Source of the DNA: Treponema sp. | GTDB taxonomy: Bacteria; Spirochaetota; Spirochaetia; Treponematales; Breznakiellaceae | Reading direction: 5' to 3' | Assembly (NCBI GenBank): GCA_031284105.1 | Contig: JAITAN010000107.1 | Location: 1-6,736 of the forward strand | Length of the DNA: 6,736 nt | Part shown: positions 6,605 through 6,736 of the stretch, in pieces | Layout of the letters: every line of letters starts with the position of its first letter | Position numbering within the stretch: the first letter of the stretch is position 1 | Translations under genes and position numbers: made by a program | The notes under the pieces: generated by a model | What the model saw: only the letters and a program-made list of their open reading frames with translations | The model's database searches: none | What the model was told of the DNA's origin: nothing

Positions 6605-6634
6605 ATAATAATGCCGCAAGGTCTGACCTGTCAA
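6605..6634 (-). promoter_or_regulatory. Upstream promoter P2 with palindrome in its spacer
   Basis: On the minus strand TTGACA (6634-6629), an 18-base spacer and TATTAT (6610-6605), the same boxes as P1 and about 126-128 bases farther upstream. The predicted start is near 6598, giving a leader of roughly 138 bases to ATG 6460. The palindrome at 6619-6629 fills most of the spacer and touches the -35 box. The leader also holds the perfect palindrome AGGTATACCT (6571-6580) and a weak GCGG/CCGC stem (6528-6540), but no credible gene. Confidence 0.5.
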
Positions 6635-6732
6635 TACTGATTTACCATACTGATCTTGAATTGAGGATAATGTTCGCATCAGCGGCGGGATTAGTACCGA
6701 TAGGTCTGACCTGCCAGGAGGTCTGATCTGCC
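6619..6732. repeat. Three operator-like palindromic repeats (AGGTCTGACCT)
   Basis: A 14-base word recurs as AGGTCTGACCTGTC (6619-6632), AGGTCTGACCTGCC (6702-6715) and AGGTCTGATCTGCC (6719-6732). Its first 11 bases are a perfect palindrome in the first two copies (AGGTC, T, GACCT) and have one mismatch in the third. Copies two and three are 17 bases apart; the first is 83 bases away and lies in the spacer of promoter P2. This fits a regulator binding site or the edge of a dispersed repeat; the window ends 4 bases after the last copy. Confidence 0.6.
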
Positions 6733-6736
6733 TTGC

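Noticed and set aside
6604..6640. Plus-strand TATAAT at 6604-6609 with a 9-codon frame at 6611
   Set aside because: There is no acceptable -35, the ATG is too close to the box, and the same bases are better explained as the minus-strand P2 -10 region.
6503..6736. Minus-strand frame open for 78 codons from the window edge (an ATG inside would give 58 residues)
   Set aside because: It has no recognisable motif and no ribosome binding site, contains promoter P2 and the palindromes, and its stop lies inside the P1 -35 box. This length is within what chance gives.

Overview
This 6.7 kb window reads as chromosomal DNA of a spirochaete, most likely a Treponema-type organism. Three things point that way: a lipoprotein with the relaxed spirochaetal lipobox (Phe-Phe-Ser-Cys), a small outer-membrane barrel beside it, and an excisionase-type helix-turn-helix fused to a PTS EIIA domain. 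Base composition is roughly balanced. The assignment is inference; there is no rRNA or other phylogenetic marker in the window.

Layout. Positions 1-64 hold a short direct repeat and a perfect 17-bp hairpin of dispersed-repeat type. From 4235 down to 216 a tightly spaced minus-strand gene set runs: outer-membrane beta-barrel protein, then lipoprotein with propeller-like repeats, then RarA/MgsA-type AAA+ ATPase carrying an extra C-terminal, methyltransferase-like domain of about 300 residues. The gaps are 24 and 9 bases, so one transcript is likely, pairing two envelope proteins with a replication-fork ATPase. The ATPase gene lacks a normal start codon in the right place. The conserved N-terminus continues 18 codons upstream of the first ATG, to a CTG preceded by a Shine-Dalgarno-like GAGG that overlaps the lipoprotein stop.

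A 121-base divergent intergenic region (4236-4356) separates this set from two plus-strand genes: a small unidentified membrane protein (4357-4701) and aldose 1-epimerase galM (4746-5777). Both have a TATACT -10 element only 7-8 bases before the ATG and no ribosome binding site, so both mRNAs may be leaderless or nearly so.

Convergent to galM is a 213-residue protein on the minus strand (6460-5819) with an N-terminal helix-turn-helix and a C-terminal EIIA domain whose phospho-accepting histidine is intact. This is a candidate phosphorylation-sensitive transcription factor. It has a near-consensus promoter right in front (P1) and a second one about 125 bases upstream (P2). The spacer of P2 contains a perfect palindrome, AGGTCTGACCT, and two more copies (one with a mismatch) lie at 6702-6732 at the window edge. 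The most notable features are this putative operator array, the possible CTG start of the RarA gene, the RarA fusion, and the pair of apparently leaderless promoters.
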